A DNA stretch of 64,000 nucleotides from the NCBI RefSeq assembly GCF_024137965.1, contig NZ_CP099975.1, forward strand, positions 1,550,001-1,614,000, read 5' to 3'. The notes under the pieces were generated by a model. That model did no database searches, was not told where the DNA came from, and saw only the letters and a list, made by a program, of their open reading frames with translations. Below, in pieces: positions 34,676 to 42,678 of the stretch (its first letter is position 1; each line of letters starts with the position of its first letter). Origin of the DNA: Halomonas sp. Y3 (GTDB lineage Bacteria; Pseudomonadota; Gammaproteobacteria; Pseudomonadales; Halomonadaceae). Position numbers and translations under genes: made by a program.

Positions 34676-34721
34676 AAGGGGTCAAGGAGCAAGGGGAGCT
34701 TCCCTTGTGCCTTGACCCCTT
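34676..34721. terminator. Nested inverted repeat after the SDR gene
   Basis: AAGGGGTCAAGG (34676-34687) pairs perfectly with CCTTGACCCCTT (34710-34721), and an inner near-palindrome AAGGGGAGCTTCCCTT occupies 34691-34706. It can form one long stem 25 bases after the SDR stop and probably ends or attenuates the transcript before the acyl-CoA dehydrogenase gene. Confidence 0.55.
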
Positions 34722-34854
34722 GATCCTTTGTGCCTATTGAAACGAACGCTTGACTCTCGTCCTTGTGGCGGCTAATTTCAAACACATGTTTGAAAGCGGC
34801 CGCCGCCGCCTTCCTGCGCCCGACGACCGGCGACATTGATTGTGGAGAGTTGAG

Positions 34855-36666
34855 ATGCCCGACTATCAGGCCCCCCTGCGCGATATCCGTTTCGTCATGG
34901 ACGAGATGCTGGACTACCCGGCCCACTACGCCGGCCTGCCCGGCGGCGAGGAGGCCAGCCCCGACGTGGTGGCCGCTATCCTGGAGGAGGGCGCCCGCTT
35001 CGCCCGCGAGGTGCTGCTGCCCCTGAACCAGAGCGGTGACCAGGAGGGCTGCCTGCTGGAGGGCGGCGAGGTGAAGGCGCCCAAGGGCTTCAAGGCCGCC
35101 TACGCCCAGTACGTGGAGGGCGGCTGGCCGAGCCTGGCCGCCGACCCCGAGCACGGCGGCCAGGGCCTGCCCCATTCGCTTGCCATGGTGCTCAACGAGA
35201 TGGTCTGCGCCACCAACCTGGCCTGGGGCATGTACCCGGGGCTCTCCCACGGCGCCGCCGACGCCCTGCGCCACCACGGCACCGAGGAGCAGAAGGCCAC
35301 CTACCTGACCAAGCTGGTGGAGGGCACCTGGACCGGCACCATGTGCCTCACCGAGCCCCACTGCGGCACCGATCTCGGCCTGATCAAGACCCGTGCCGTG
35401 CCCACTGATGACGGCGCCTACGACATCACCGGCACCAAGATCTTCATCTCCGCCGGCGAGCACGACCTGGCCGAGAACATCGTCCACCTGGTGCTGGCCA
35501 AGCTGCCCGACGCCCCCGAGGGCTCCAAGGGTATCTCGCTCTTCGTGGTGCCCAAGTTCCTGCCGGATGCCGATGGCAATCCGGGCGAGCGCAACGGCGT
35601 GGTGTGCGGGTCGCTCGAGCACAAGATGGGCATCCACGGCAACGCCACCTGCGTGATGAACTTCGATGCGGCGAAAGGCTATCTGGTGGGCGCGCCCAAC
35701 AAGGGCCTGGCCTGCATGTTCACCATGATGAACGCCGCCCGCATCGGCGTCGGCATCCAGGGGCTGGGCCTCACCGAGGCGAGCTTCCAGAACGCCCTGG
35801 CCTATGCTCGGGACCGCCTGCAGATGCGCGCGCTCTCCGGTCCCAAGGCACCGGAGAAGGCCGCCGACCCCATCATCGTCCACCCGGACGTGCGCCGCAT
35901 GCTGCTGACCCAGAAGGCCTTCGCCGAGGGCGGCCGGATGCTGGTCCTCTATACCGCCCAGATGATCGATATCGTCGAGCACGGCAGTGACGCCGCCGAG
36001 AAGGAGCGCGCCGAGACCCTGCTGGGGCTCTTGACCCCCATCGTCAAGGCGTTCCTGACCGAGGTGGGCTTCGAGGCGACCAACGAGGGCGTTCAGGTCT
36101 TCGGCGGCCACGGCTTCATCCAGGAGTGGGGCATGGAGCAGCTGGTGCGCGACGCGCGCATCACTCGCCTCTACGAGGGCACCACCGGCATCCAGGCCCT
36201 CGACCTGCTAGGGCGCAAGGTCCTGATGAGCCAGGGCGAGAGCCTCAAGGTCTTCACCAAGGAGATCCACAAGTTCTGCCAGGCCGAGGAGGGCAACAGC
36301 GAGCTGGCCGAGTTCGTCCGTCCGCTGGCCAAGCTCAACGCCGAGTGGGGCGAGCTGACCATGAGCATCGGCATGAAGGCGATGACCGACCGCGAGGAGG
36401 TAGGGGCGGCCAGCGTCGACTACCTGATGTACGCCGGCTACGTGACCCTGGCCTACCTCTTTGCCCGTGCGGCGAAGCAGGCCCGCGCGGCGCTGGCCGA
36501 AGGCAGCAACGAGGCCGCCTTCTACCGGGCCAAGCTCGATACCGCCCGCTTCTTCTACCAGCGCCTGGTGCCGCGCACCCGCGCCCACAAGGCCGCCATC
36601 GAGGCCGGCGCCGAGCCGCTGATGGCGATCAGCGCCGAGGACTTCGGCCTCGGCTTCGAGATCTGA
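34855..36666 (+). CDS. Acyl-CoA dehydrogenase (large, ~600-residue type)
   Basis: A 603-residue flavoenzyme introducing the alpha-beta double bond in acyl-CoA. The central ACAD core has MCLTEPHCGTDLGLIKT (flavin/substrate site), KIFISAGEHDL, FGGHGFIQEWGMEQLVRDARITRLYEGTTGIQA with the catalytic Glu region, and a C-terminal ACAD-specific extension. An N-terminal ~35-residue segment (YQAPLRDIRFVMDEML) marks the FadE-like large class. ATG 34855 with GGAGAG upstream is chosen over a start five codons earlier. It is the last enzyme of the catabolic unit. Confidence 0.93.
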   Translation: MPDYQAPLRDIRFVMDEMLDYPAHYAGLPGGEEASPDVVAAILEEGARFAREVLLPLNQSGDQEGCLLEGGEVKAPKGFKAAYAQYVEGGWPSLAADPEHGGQGLPHSLAMVLNEMVCATNLAWGMYPGLSHGAADALRHHGTEEQKATYLTKLVEGTWTGTMCLTEPHCGTDLGLIKTRAVPTDDGAYDITGTKIFISAGEHDLAENIVHLVLAKLPDAPEGSKGISLFVVPKFLPDADGNPGERNGVVCGSLEHKMGIHGNATCVMNFDAAKGYLVGAPNKGLACMFTMMNAARIGVGIQGLGLTEASFQNALAYARDRLQMRALSGPKAPEKAADPIIVHPDVRRMLLTQKAFAEGGRMLVLYTAQMIDIVEHGSDAAEKERAETLLGLLTPIVKAFLTEVGFEATNEGVQVFGGHGFIQEWGMEQLVRDARITRLYEGTTGIQALDLLGRKVLMSQGESLKVFTKEIHKFCQAEEGNSELAEFVRPLAKLNAEWGELTMSIGMKAMTDREEVGAASVDYLMYAGYVTLAYLFARAAKQARAALAEGSNEAAFYRAKLDTARFFYQRLVPRTRAHKAAIEAGAEPLMAISAEDFGLGFEI

Positions 36667-36722
36667 TGGCCTAGCCTTTTGGCATAGCGAGCACTCTCTC
36701 GGTCGGGAACGATCGTGGCTTG

Positions 36723-36751
36723 GCGGCGGGGGTTACCCCCGCCGCTTTTTT
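36723..36751 (+). terminator. Rho-independent terminator downstream of acyl-CoA dehydrogenase
   Basis: GCGGCGGGGG, loop TTA, CCCCCGCCGC, then TTTTTT: a perfect 10-bp GC stem with a U tract, 57 bases after the stop. Confidence 0.88.
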
Positions 36752-36798
36752 GTGGCTCTTCGCACATCGGCGTGAATCTGATCTGCAGGAACTGACCT

Positions 36799-36919
36799 GT
36801 GGGAGGCCGGCTGTGCCGGGCGAATGGAGGCCGACGGCCTCCCGGGCGGCATGCGCCAACGCTCGTAACACCGCCGGGGCGCCTGCGGCGCCATTCGCCC
36901 GGGGAACCCGGCCTCCCAC
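36799..36919. repeat. Long imperfect inverted repeat (REP/MITE-like)
   Basis: Left arm 36799-36827 (GTGGGAGGCCGG...GGGCGAATGG) pairs with right arm 36891-36919 (CCATTCGCCC...CCGGCCTCCCAC). Inside are further GGAGGCC/GGCCTCC self-pairs and a GC-rich loop. It has no coding potential and lies between two terminators; its form is that of an intergenic mobile repeat. Confidence 0.6.
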
Positions 36920-36937
36920 CATGCAACTTGCCTAACA

Positions 36938-36968
36938 GGTTCACGCCAAAGCGTGAAGAACCTTTTTT
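36938..36968 (+). terminator. Hairpin with U tract before the recombinase-like gene
   Basis: GGTTCACGC, loop CAAA, GCGTGAAGAACC, then TTTTTT. It would stop any residual transcript from the left, 80 bases before the next gene. Confidence 0.6.
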
Positions 36969-37047
36969 GTGGGCGGGCGCTGGTTCAGGCCGCGGGGGCC
37001 AGGCATCATGTTTGCCCGCTCCTGACCCGCTAGGATATCTCCCACGC

Positions 37048-39066
37048 ATGACAGTGACTTCCCAGCTAGATGATGCCCTGGCCTCCCTGTCAGAGGATAA
37101 CCGCCTGGAGACCTGCCTGGATGCGCTGTTCGGCTGGCTGCGCGCGGGCAGCCCTGACGCGGCCCCCGAGCGTCTCGAGGCGCTGGTGCGCTATCTCGAC
37201 GAGAACGCAGACAGGGCCCGGCAGCTGGCCGAGGGCATTCTCGGCCGCTTTTCCGAACTGGAGGTCTACCCGGCCCTGGTGCGCCTGGGGATCCTCTCCC
37301 GGGAGGGGCTCTTCCGGGAGATGTCCACGCGGCTCTATGATCGCCTGAACCCGCCGCCGGTGGACGCCGAGGACTCCAGCGACCTGCTGGCCAGTCTGAT
37401 CACTCGCCACGACAAGCCCTGGCTCGAGGCCCTGCCGGCCCACGGCTGGCTGCGGCTTGGCCGCGTGCTCATCTCGGCGCTGGATGCCGACGCCCGGCAG
37501 CAGGTTCGGATACATCTGCAGGAGGAGTGCCTCTATGCCCTGGAGATGCTGGCCATCTGGGTGGCGGCGGAGGAGCTCGACCCCGAGCTGATGCGCATCG
37601 ATGAGCGGCTGACCCGTATCGACTCCCCCTTTATCGCCCTGCAGCGGGAGGTACACGCCTTCGTGGAGTTCAGGGCCACGCCGGCGGGGGAGATGCGCCG
37701 GGACGACTATCCGGCCCTGGATCACCTCTGGGTGATGCTCGACCAGTGCAACGACCAGGTGGCTCGCTTCCGGCGGCGGGGGGCGGGGAGCCTGGGCTCC
37801 TCGGTCAACGCCTCCCACCTGATCGAGCGCCTCGAGGACACCCTGAGGCGCATCGAACGGCTTATCGTGCTCACCAGCCCGACTGCCAGGATTCCCTGCG
37901 CCCGAAGCGGTCTCAGGCTCTGGCAGGAGCTGCTCCTGGCAACGGCGGAGAAGGGCAGCCTGGGGGCGGTGTGGAAGAAGAGTACCCGCATGGTGTCGCG
38001 CAGCATCACCCAGAACAAGAGCGACCATGGCGAGCACTATATCTCCCGGGATCTGCCGAGCTACCTGCGCCTGGTGGCCACGGCAGCCGGCGCCGGGGTG
38101 ATCATCGCCGTGATGGCGCTGATCAAGATCACCATCGAGTCCTGGGGGCTCTCCCCGCTGCCCCAGACCCTGCTGGTGAGCTTCAACTATGGGCTGGGCT
38201 TCGTGCTGGTCCACCTGCTGCACTTCACCATCGCCACCAAGCAGCCCGCCATGACGGCCGCCAGCTTTGCCGCCGAGGTGGAGCGCAACCGCAGGGGGCG
38301 CTCCGTCAGCCGCAAGCTGGCCAGGCTGCTGCTGGACGTGAATCGCTCCCAGTGGGCCGCCGTGTGGGGCAACGTGGCTGCGGCGCTGCTGACCGCCTTT
38401 GCCATCACCTGGCTGGCACTGGCGGCGCTGGGTACGCCGCCCCTCGATGCCGAGCAGATCGCCTATCAGCTCAGGGCCATCTCTCCCGTCCAGAGCCTCG
38501 CTCTGCTTTACGCCGCCATCGCCGGCCTCTGGCTCTTCTGCTCCGGGATCATCGCCGGCTTCTTCGACAACCGGGCGGATCATGTGCAGCTGGAGCGGCG
38601 GCTGGTGAGCCATCCGGCGCTCCAGCGCATCCCGCGCCACCGGCGAGAGCGGCTGGCCCACTACCTTCACGAGAACTACGGCGCCCTGGCCGGCAACTTC
38701 CTGTTCGGCGTGCTGCTGGGCATGACCGGCTATGTGGGCTACCTGCTGGGGCTGCCCCTGGATATCCGCCACGTGGCCTTCTCCTCGGCCAACCTGGGGT
38801 TTGCCAGCTTCAGCGACTTCCAGGGCTGGCCCACCTTCCTCCTGGGCCTGCTGTTCGTGATGCTGATCGGCTTCGTCAACCTCTGGGTCAGCTTCGCCCT
38901 GGCCCTGATGGTGGCCCTGAGATCGCGGGGCTGCCGGGTCGAGCCCGGCATCCTGCTGGCCGGGGTAAAGGATGAGTTCTTCAGAAATCCGCTGAGATTC
39001 TTCATCCCGACGGTGCTCTCCAGCAGGAAGAGTGGCGCCGGCGATGGGCGACAGGAGCGCGGCTGA
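37048..39066 (+). CDS. Gcr-type membrane protein annotated as site-specific recombinase (COG4389)
   Basis: A 672-residue protein: a soluble helical N-terminal half and a C-terminal half with about six or seven membrane helices (LRLVATAAGAGVIIAVMALI near residue 350, then several to residue 640). It matches the SpecificRecomb family (COG4389, named after the gonococcal gcr gene). The many membrane helices make a real DNA-recombination function doubtful; I see no tyrosine or serine recombinase motifs. ATG 37048 is used; the frame is open upstream through the repeat but has no coding character there. Confidence 0.8.
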   Translation: MTVTSQLDDALASLSEDNRLETCLDALFGWLRAGSPDAAPERLEALVRYLDENADRARQLAEGILGRFSELEVYPALVRLGILSREGLFREMSTRLYDRLNPPPVDAEDSSDLLASLITRHDKPWLEALPAHGWLRLGRVLISALDADARQQVRIHLQEECLYALEMLAIWVAAEELDPELMRIDERLTRIDSPFIALQREVHAFVEFRATPAGEMRRDDYPALDHLWVMLDQCNDQVARFRRRGAGSLGSSVNASHLIERLEDTLRRIERLIVLTSPTARIPCARSGLRLWQELLLATAEKGSLGAVWKKSTRMVSRSITQNKSDHGEHYISRDLPSYLRLVATAAGAGVIIAVMALIKITIESWGLSPLPQTLLVSFNYGLGFVLVHLLHFTIATKQPAMTAASFAAEVERNRRGRSVSRKLARLLLDVNRSQWAAVWGNVAAALLTAFAITWLALAALGTPPLDAEQIAYQLRAISPVQSLALLYAAIAGLWLFCSGIIAGFFDNRADHVQLERRLVSHPALQRIPRHRRERLAHYLHENYGALAGNFLFGVLLGMTGYVGYLLGLPLDIRHVAFSSANLGFASFSDFQGWPTFLLGLLFVMLIGFVNLWVSFALALMVALRSRGCRVEPGILLAGVKDEFFRNPLRFFIPTVLSSRKSGAGDGRQERG

Positions 39067-39152
39067 CTGGCAGGCCGGCAGGGGGCGGACCATGCTGTTG
39101 GTGCGTCCCTGCCCAGCCGGCGGGGTCCGCTTCCTGAATGAGGAAACCGCCC

Positions 39153-39821
39153 ATGGCCCCAACGACCCGCCCACCGCCCAGGTCCAGCCAGCCGGATGAT
39201 GGCGGCCCCGCCGAGCTCATCTTCTACACCCATCCGCTCTCTCGGGGTGGCATCGTTCACTGGATGTTGGAGGAGGTCGGCGCCAGCTACCGCATGGTGA
39301 CCCTGGAGTACGGCCACGCCATGAAGGCGCCCGAGTATCTCGCCATCAACCCGCTGGGCAAGGTGCCGGCCATCCGCCACGGCGAGACCGTGGTGACCGA
39401 GGCCGCCGCCATCTGCACTTACCTGGCCGATGCCTTCCCCGAAGCGGGCCTGGCGCCGCCGCCGGCGGCGCGGGGCGACTACTACCGCTGGCTGTTCCTC
39501 GTCGCCGGCCCCCTGGAGAGCGCCATCGCCCTGAATGATCTGGGTGTTGTGACCACGCCGGAGCAGACGATGCGCCTGGGCTGCGGTGACTTCGAGATCC
39601 TGGTCGATACCCTGGCCGCCGCCGTCGAGGGGAAGCCCTATATCGCCGGGGATGCCTTCAGCGCAGCGGATGTCTACGTGGGCTCGCACATCGGTTGGGG
39701 CATGCAGTTCGGCACCCTGCCGCGCCGCCCGGAGTTCGAGGCCTACTGGGCCGGGCTGCGCGAACGCCCGGCCCATCGGCGCTGCGAGGCGTATATCGCT
39801 CAGCTGCTGGCGGATGGGTAA
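39153..39821 (+). CDS. Glutathione S-transferase
   Basis: A 222-residue GST. The thioredoxin-like N-domain has IFYTHPLSRGGIVHWMLEEVGA (active-site Ser/Arg loop), cis-Pro in NPLGKVPAI and the glutathione carboxylate site TEAAAICTYLADAFP. The C-domain is helical with FSAADVYVGSHIGW. ATG 39153 follows AGGA; an ATG 15 bases upstream is possible. It should conjugate glutathione to electrophiles in the cytoplasm. It is a single gene, followed by a strong hairpin. Confidence 0.9.
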   Translation: MAPTTRPPPRSSQPDDGGPAELIFYTHPLSRGGIVHWMLEEVGASYRMVTLEYGHAMKAPEYLAINPLGKVPAIRHGETVVTEAAAICTYLADAFPEAGLAPPPAARGDYYRWLFLVAGPLESAIALNDLGVVTTPEQTMRLGCGDFEILVDTLAAAVEGKPYIAGDAFSAADVYVGSHIGWGMQFGTLPRRPEFEAYWAGLRERPAHRRCEAYIAQLLADG

Positions 39822-39973
39822 TGACTCAGTCTATCGCTATCTGCCGGTGGTCAACCGAAGCCCGCTGAGCTAGGCTGGATAAATTATAAATGGAAACAGC
39901 CTGGTGCCAGGGGCTGTACCAGGGAGCAGGGAAGGTGATATGGCAGCGAGATTTGCCGAATCGTTATCGATCG

Positions 39974-40026
39974 ACCGGCATGATTGGCGGAAATGGCAGA
40001 GCACCATTTCCGCCAATCATGCCGGT
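39974..40026 (+). terminator. Perfect 23-bp hairpin with short U tract
   Basis: Left arm 39974-39996 begins ACCGGCATGATTGG and pairs without mismatch with 40004-40026 across the loop CAGAGCA; TTTTT follows. Length and perfection exceed a usual terminator, so it could also be a mobile-element end. Confidence 0.6.
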
Positions 40027-40164
40027 TTTTCTATGGCCGGTTTCGACCCATAGCGGACGTGCCGGAAAAAGCAGCAGGCGCGCGAAAATTTGGATATGTT
40101 GCCTAATTTACATTAGTAGCTATGTATATCAACGACATACCATGGATTTTGTAGGCTGCATTTG

Positions 40165-40194
40165 TTGGATAAACGTGCAGGCACGTTTATCCAA
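40165..40194. repeat. Perfect 14-bp palindrome with 2-base centre
   Basis: TTGGATAAACGTGC, AG, GCACGTTTATCCAA. It precedes GTTGAAC by 24 bases. It could be the variable-loop stem of a decayed attC site or a subterminal structure of the IS91 element. Confidence 0.6.
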
Positions 40195-40325
40195 TCATAG
40201 GTTGAGCAGTCTAATACCTGTTGAACTAAACCGCTTCGCGGTAGCTGTCGTCGAATCCTGTCTCTCGCTTTACCGAACCACACTGTTCATTGACCCCCGA
40301 GGGTCACTGAACAGGAGTGACGACG

Positions 40326-41183
40326 ATGACTGCCTTACGACAGGCGATGATTGAGGCCATGCGTCAGCATGGCTTCGCACAACGCACCCAGCATACCTAC
40401 CTGATGGTGATCACTGACCTGGCGCGCTATTTCCACCGACCGCCAGACACGTTGAGCCCTGACGACCTGCAGCGCTTCTTCAACCACCTGGTTCAAGAGC
40501 GCGGTTTGTCAGCCGCCAGCTGCCGCGTCTATCTGCACGGCGTGCGATTCCTGTACCTCCAAGTGTTGCACTGGCCGTCGGTTGAGGTATCGCCCGTGGT
40601 GCCGAAGACACCGCAACGGATTCCGGAATTGCTGACTCGCGACGACGTCCGGCGGATCCTGGCCGCGTGCCAAAACCCCAAGCATCGCATGATGCTCGAA
40701 CTGTGCTATGGCTGCGGGTTGCGCGTGAGTGAGGTCTGCCACCTGCGGGTCCGCGACATCGACAGCCAGCGTGGCCAGCTACGTGTCACCCAGGGCAAGG
40801 GCGCGAAGGATCGCATGGTCTTGCTCTCGGTGACCCTGCTCGATCGCCTGCGTGATTACTGGCGTGCCTACCGGCCGCCGACTTGGCTGTTTCCGAGCGC
40901 GCTGTTCCCGGATCGCGCGCTGCATCCGAGCGCGCCGCAGAAGGCCTTTACCCAGGCCAAGCGCCAGGCTGGTATAGAACGGGTCGGTGGCATTCACAGC
41001 CTGCGCCATGCCTACGCCACGCATGTCCTGGAGCAGGGTATGCCCGTCCATCAGCTTCAACGGTTGCTGGGCCACCGAAGCGTCCAGTCGACGATGCGCT
41101 ACCTGCACTGGCTGCCGGGCCAGCAGGGGATGAGTCAGGGCCCCATCGACCTGGTGGCCGGCCTGGAGGTGGCCCATGACTGA
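40326..41183 (+). CDS. Tyrosine recombinase accompanying the IS91 transposase
   Basis: A 285-residue phage-integrase-fold protein: SAM-like N-terminal domain, then catalytic Arg in CYGCGLRVSEVCHL, Lys in TQGKGAKDR, HSLRHAYATH (His-x-x-Arg), LGHRSVQSTMRYLH (His and Tyr). It lacks the extra helix segment characteristic of IntI integron integrases, so I do not call it an integron integrase. AGGAG at 40312 precedes the ATG. It overlaps the transposase by eight bases. Confidence 0.85.
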   Translation: MTALRQAMIEAMRQHGFAQRTQHTYLMVITDLARYFHRPPDTLSPDDLQRFFNHLVQERGLSAASCRVYLHGVRFLYLQVLHWPSVEVSPVVPKTPQRIPELLTRDDVRRILAACQNPKHRMMLELCYGCGLRVSEVCHLRVRDIDSQRGQLRVTQGKGAKDRMVLLSVTLLDRLRDYWRAYRPPTWLFPSALFPDRALHPSAPQKAFTQAKRQAGIERVGGIHSLRHAYATHVLEQGMPVHQLQRLLGHRSVQSTMRYLHWLPGQQGMSQGPIDLVAGLEVAHD

Positions 41184-42327
41184 GACAGCCACCCTCCAAC
41201 AGGCCCTGGCTCGCTTTTTCAATCCGGCCGGCCTGGATCGTCAGCGCCAACGCGTATGCCGCCATCTACTCGCCTGTCGCACCGAGGCGATGGGCGGGAC
41301 GGTCTTGCAGTGTACGGACTGCGACCACACCCAGCCGCACTACTTTGGCTGTCGCGATCGCCACTGCCCGCAGTGCCAAGGCCGCGCCATGCATCAGTGG
41401 GCCGAGCGTCAGCAGGCGAACATCCTGCCGGTGCGCTACTACCACGTCGTGTTCACCCTGCCGCACAGCCTCAACGGCTGGGTCCAGCTTCACCCCGAGG
41501 TGATTTACCGGCTGCTGTTCCAGAGTGCCTGGCACACCCTCAGATCCTTCGGTCGCGATCCCAAGCGTCTCGGCGGCGAGATGGGCATGAGCGCCGTGCT
41601 TCACACCTGGGGCCAGAACCTGAGCCAGCACGTGCACCTGCATTGCCTGGTCCCGGGCGGTGCGCTGGGCGACGATGGCGGCTGGCATGGGGCTCGCAGC
41701 CATTATCTGTTCCCGGTCCGAGCCCTGTCGCGCCACTTTCGCGGGCACTTGGTCAGTGGGTTGCGTCAGGCCGCCACGGCTGGCGAACTCCACCGAGTCA
41801 CCCGGCCCGGTGACGTGGATGACCAGCTCAACGCCCTGATGGCCACCGAGTGGGTGGTTTACAGCAAGGACTGTCTCGAACACACCGACACGGTGGTGCG
41901 CTACCTGGCGCGCTACACGCGACGTATCGCTATCAGCAACGCCCGCATCCTCGCGGTGGACGACCGCCAGGTGACCCTGCGCTACAAGGACTACCGCGAC
42001 CGTGATCGGCGGAAACAGCTCGTCCTCGATGGCGAGGAGTTCGTGCGCCGCTTCCTACTCCATGTCCTACCCAAGGGGCTGATGCGGGTCCGTCACTACG
42101 GCTTTCTGGCCAATCGTTGCCGGCGACGACGCCTGGCACAGATCCGCCAAGCGCTGGCAGTCGCTGAGGTGACGCCGGATGCCGATTCTGCCGCCAGCGA
42201 CCCGGAGCCGACCTACACCTGCCCGCACTGCCGGCAACCGACACTGCGGGTGATCGGGACCCTCGCCCCGCGCAGACCCACATGTGGCCGACCACCGAAC
42301 CACAGGGAGCAACGTTATCGAGCATGA
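41176..42327 (+). CDS. IS91-family HUH transposase
   Basis: A 383-residue rolling-circle transposase. A zinc ribbon (CTDCDHTQPHYFGCRDRHC, CPQCQ) is followed by the HUH motif in HVHLHCLVPGG, and tyrosine in VRYLARYTRRIAIS is the probable nucleophile. The C-terminus has a second Cys cluster (YTCPHCRQPT) and appears complete. High GC, unlike the cassettes to the right. Confidence 0.9.
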   Translation: MTETATLQQALARFFNPAGLDRQRQRVCRHLLACRTEAMGGTVLQCTDCDHTQPHYFGCRDRHCPQCQGRAMHQWAERQQANILPVRYYHVVFTLPHSLNGWVQLHPEVIYRLLFQSAWHTLRSFGRDPKRLGGEMGMSAVLHTWGQNLSQHVHLHCLVPGGALGDDGGWHGARSHYLFPVRALSRHFRGHLVSGLRQAATAGELHRVTRPGDVDDQLNALMATEWVVYSKDCLEHTDTVVRYLARYTRRIAISNARILAVDDRQVTLRYKDYRDRDRRKQLVLDGEEFVRRFLLHVLPKGLMRVRHYGFLANRCRRRRLAQIRQALAVAEVTPDADSAASDPEPTYTCPHCRQPTLRVIGTLAPRRPTCGRPPNHREQRYRA

Positions 42328-42678
42328 AGTAACGCCATAACCCACAACGGACTCGACTATCCGGCCCGCTCGCGGGTTGCGACGGCGCTCGTCCCGGTGA
42401 TGGATGTTGGCGAGCAGGCGCGCTACATTGGGGCAAATTGGCCCCAGAGGGGACGGTGATCATGGTCAACATCACGGCTCGAACGCGTCACCACAGGTCT
42501 GTATCTGCGCGACCGGATGCCCCAGGCCGCACTCCGAAGAATACAATACCCTATAGAAGCTGCAGAGCAGCCTGATGGGCGGCTTAGTCCAACAGGCATT
42601 TATACGCCATGCTCCGCACGGCGAAGAAATGCTGAACAGTTAGCCATAAAATGATTTTCAGGATTTAAAGGGATTGCT
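42328..42678. other. Right flank of IS91 element and lead-in to the cassette array
   Basis: The first ~130 bases are GC-rich and likely belong to the IS91 3' end (CCGGCCCGCTCGCGGG dyad at about 42361). From about 42540 the base composition drops and the first attC-like site (42587-42645) begins. No gene is visible. Confidence 0.5.
42587..42645 (+). repeat. attC-like site 1 (59 bp)
   Basis: Outer cores GTCCAAC (42587-42593, full RYYYAAC match) and GTTAGCC (42639-42645, six of seven to GTTRRRY). Inner arms GCATTTATACGCCATGC (42596-42612) and GCACGGCGAAGAAATGC (42616-42632) pair at 14 of 17 positions. Length equals a classical 59-base element. It lies 33 bases before the first cassette gene. 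Confidence 0.6.

Larger units (their letters stand above)
39822..40325. other. Intergenic region rich in inverted repeats, left flank of the IS91 element
   Basis: No convincing gene. It contains the 23-bp hairpin at 39974-40026, CTATGG/CCATAG at about 40031-40053, the palindrome at 40165-40194 and a GTTGAAC at 40218 that matches the right-hand core of the attC site at 44112. GC falls sharply from about 40090. The IS91 left end should lie between about 40225 and 40320. Confidence 0.5.
40326..42327 (+). mobile_element. IS91-family element with companion integrase (coding core; ends undefined)
   Basis: Two overlapping genes, a tyrosine recombinase and an HUH transposase, form the known two-gene IS91-like layout. 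IS91 elements move by rolling circle, have no inverted repeats and no target duplication, so the ends cannot be fixed from this sequence alone. The left end probably follows GTTGAAC at 40218-40224, since IS91 inserts beside GAAC/GTTC tetramers. Confidence 0.8.

Noticed and set aside
36799..37047. N-terminal extension of the COG4389 gene
   Set aside because: The extra frame runs through the inverted repeat and a terminator hairpin; coding character begins at ATG 37048.
37048..39066. A true site-specific recombinase
   Set aside because: Despite the family name, there is no tyrosine or serine recombinase catalytic motif and the C-terminal half is membrane-spanning.
40326..41183. Integron integrase IntI for the cassette array
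   Set aside because: It lacks the additional IntI-specific helix and overlaps an IS91 transposase by eight bases, the layout of IS91 companion integrases.
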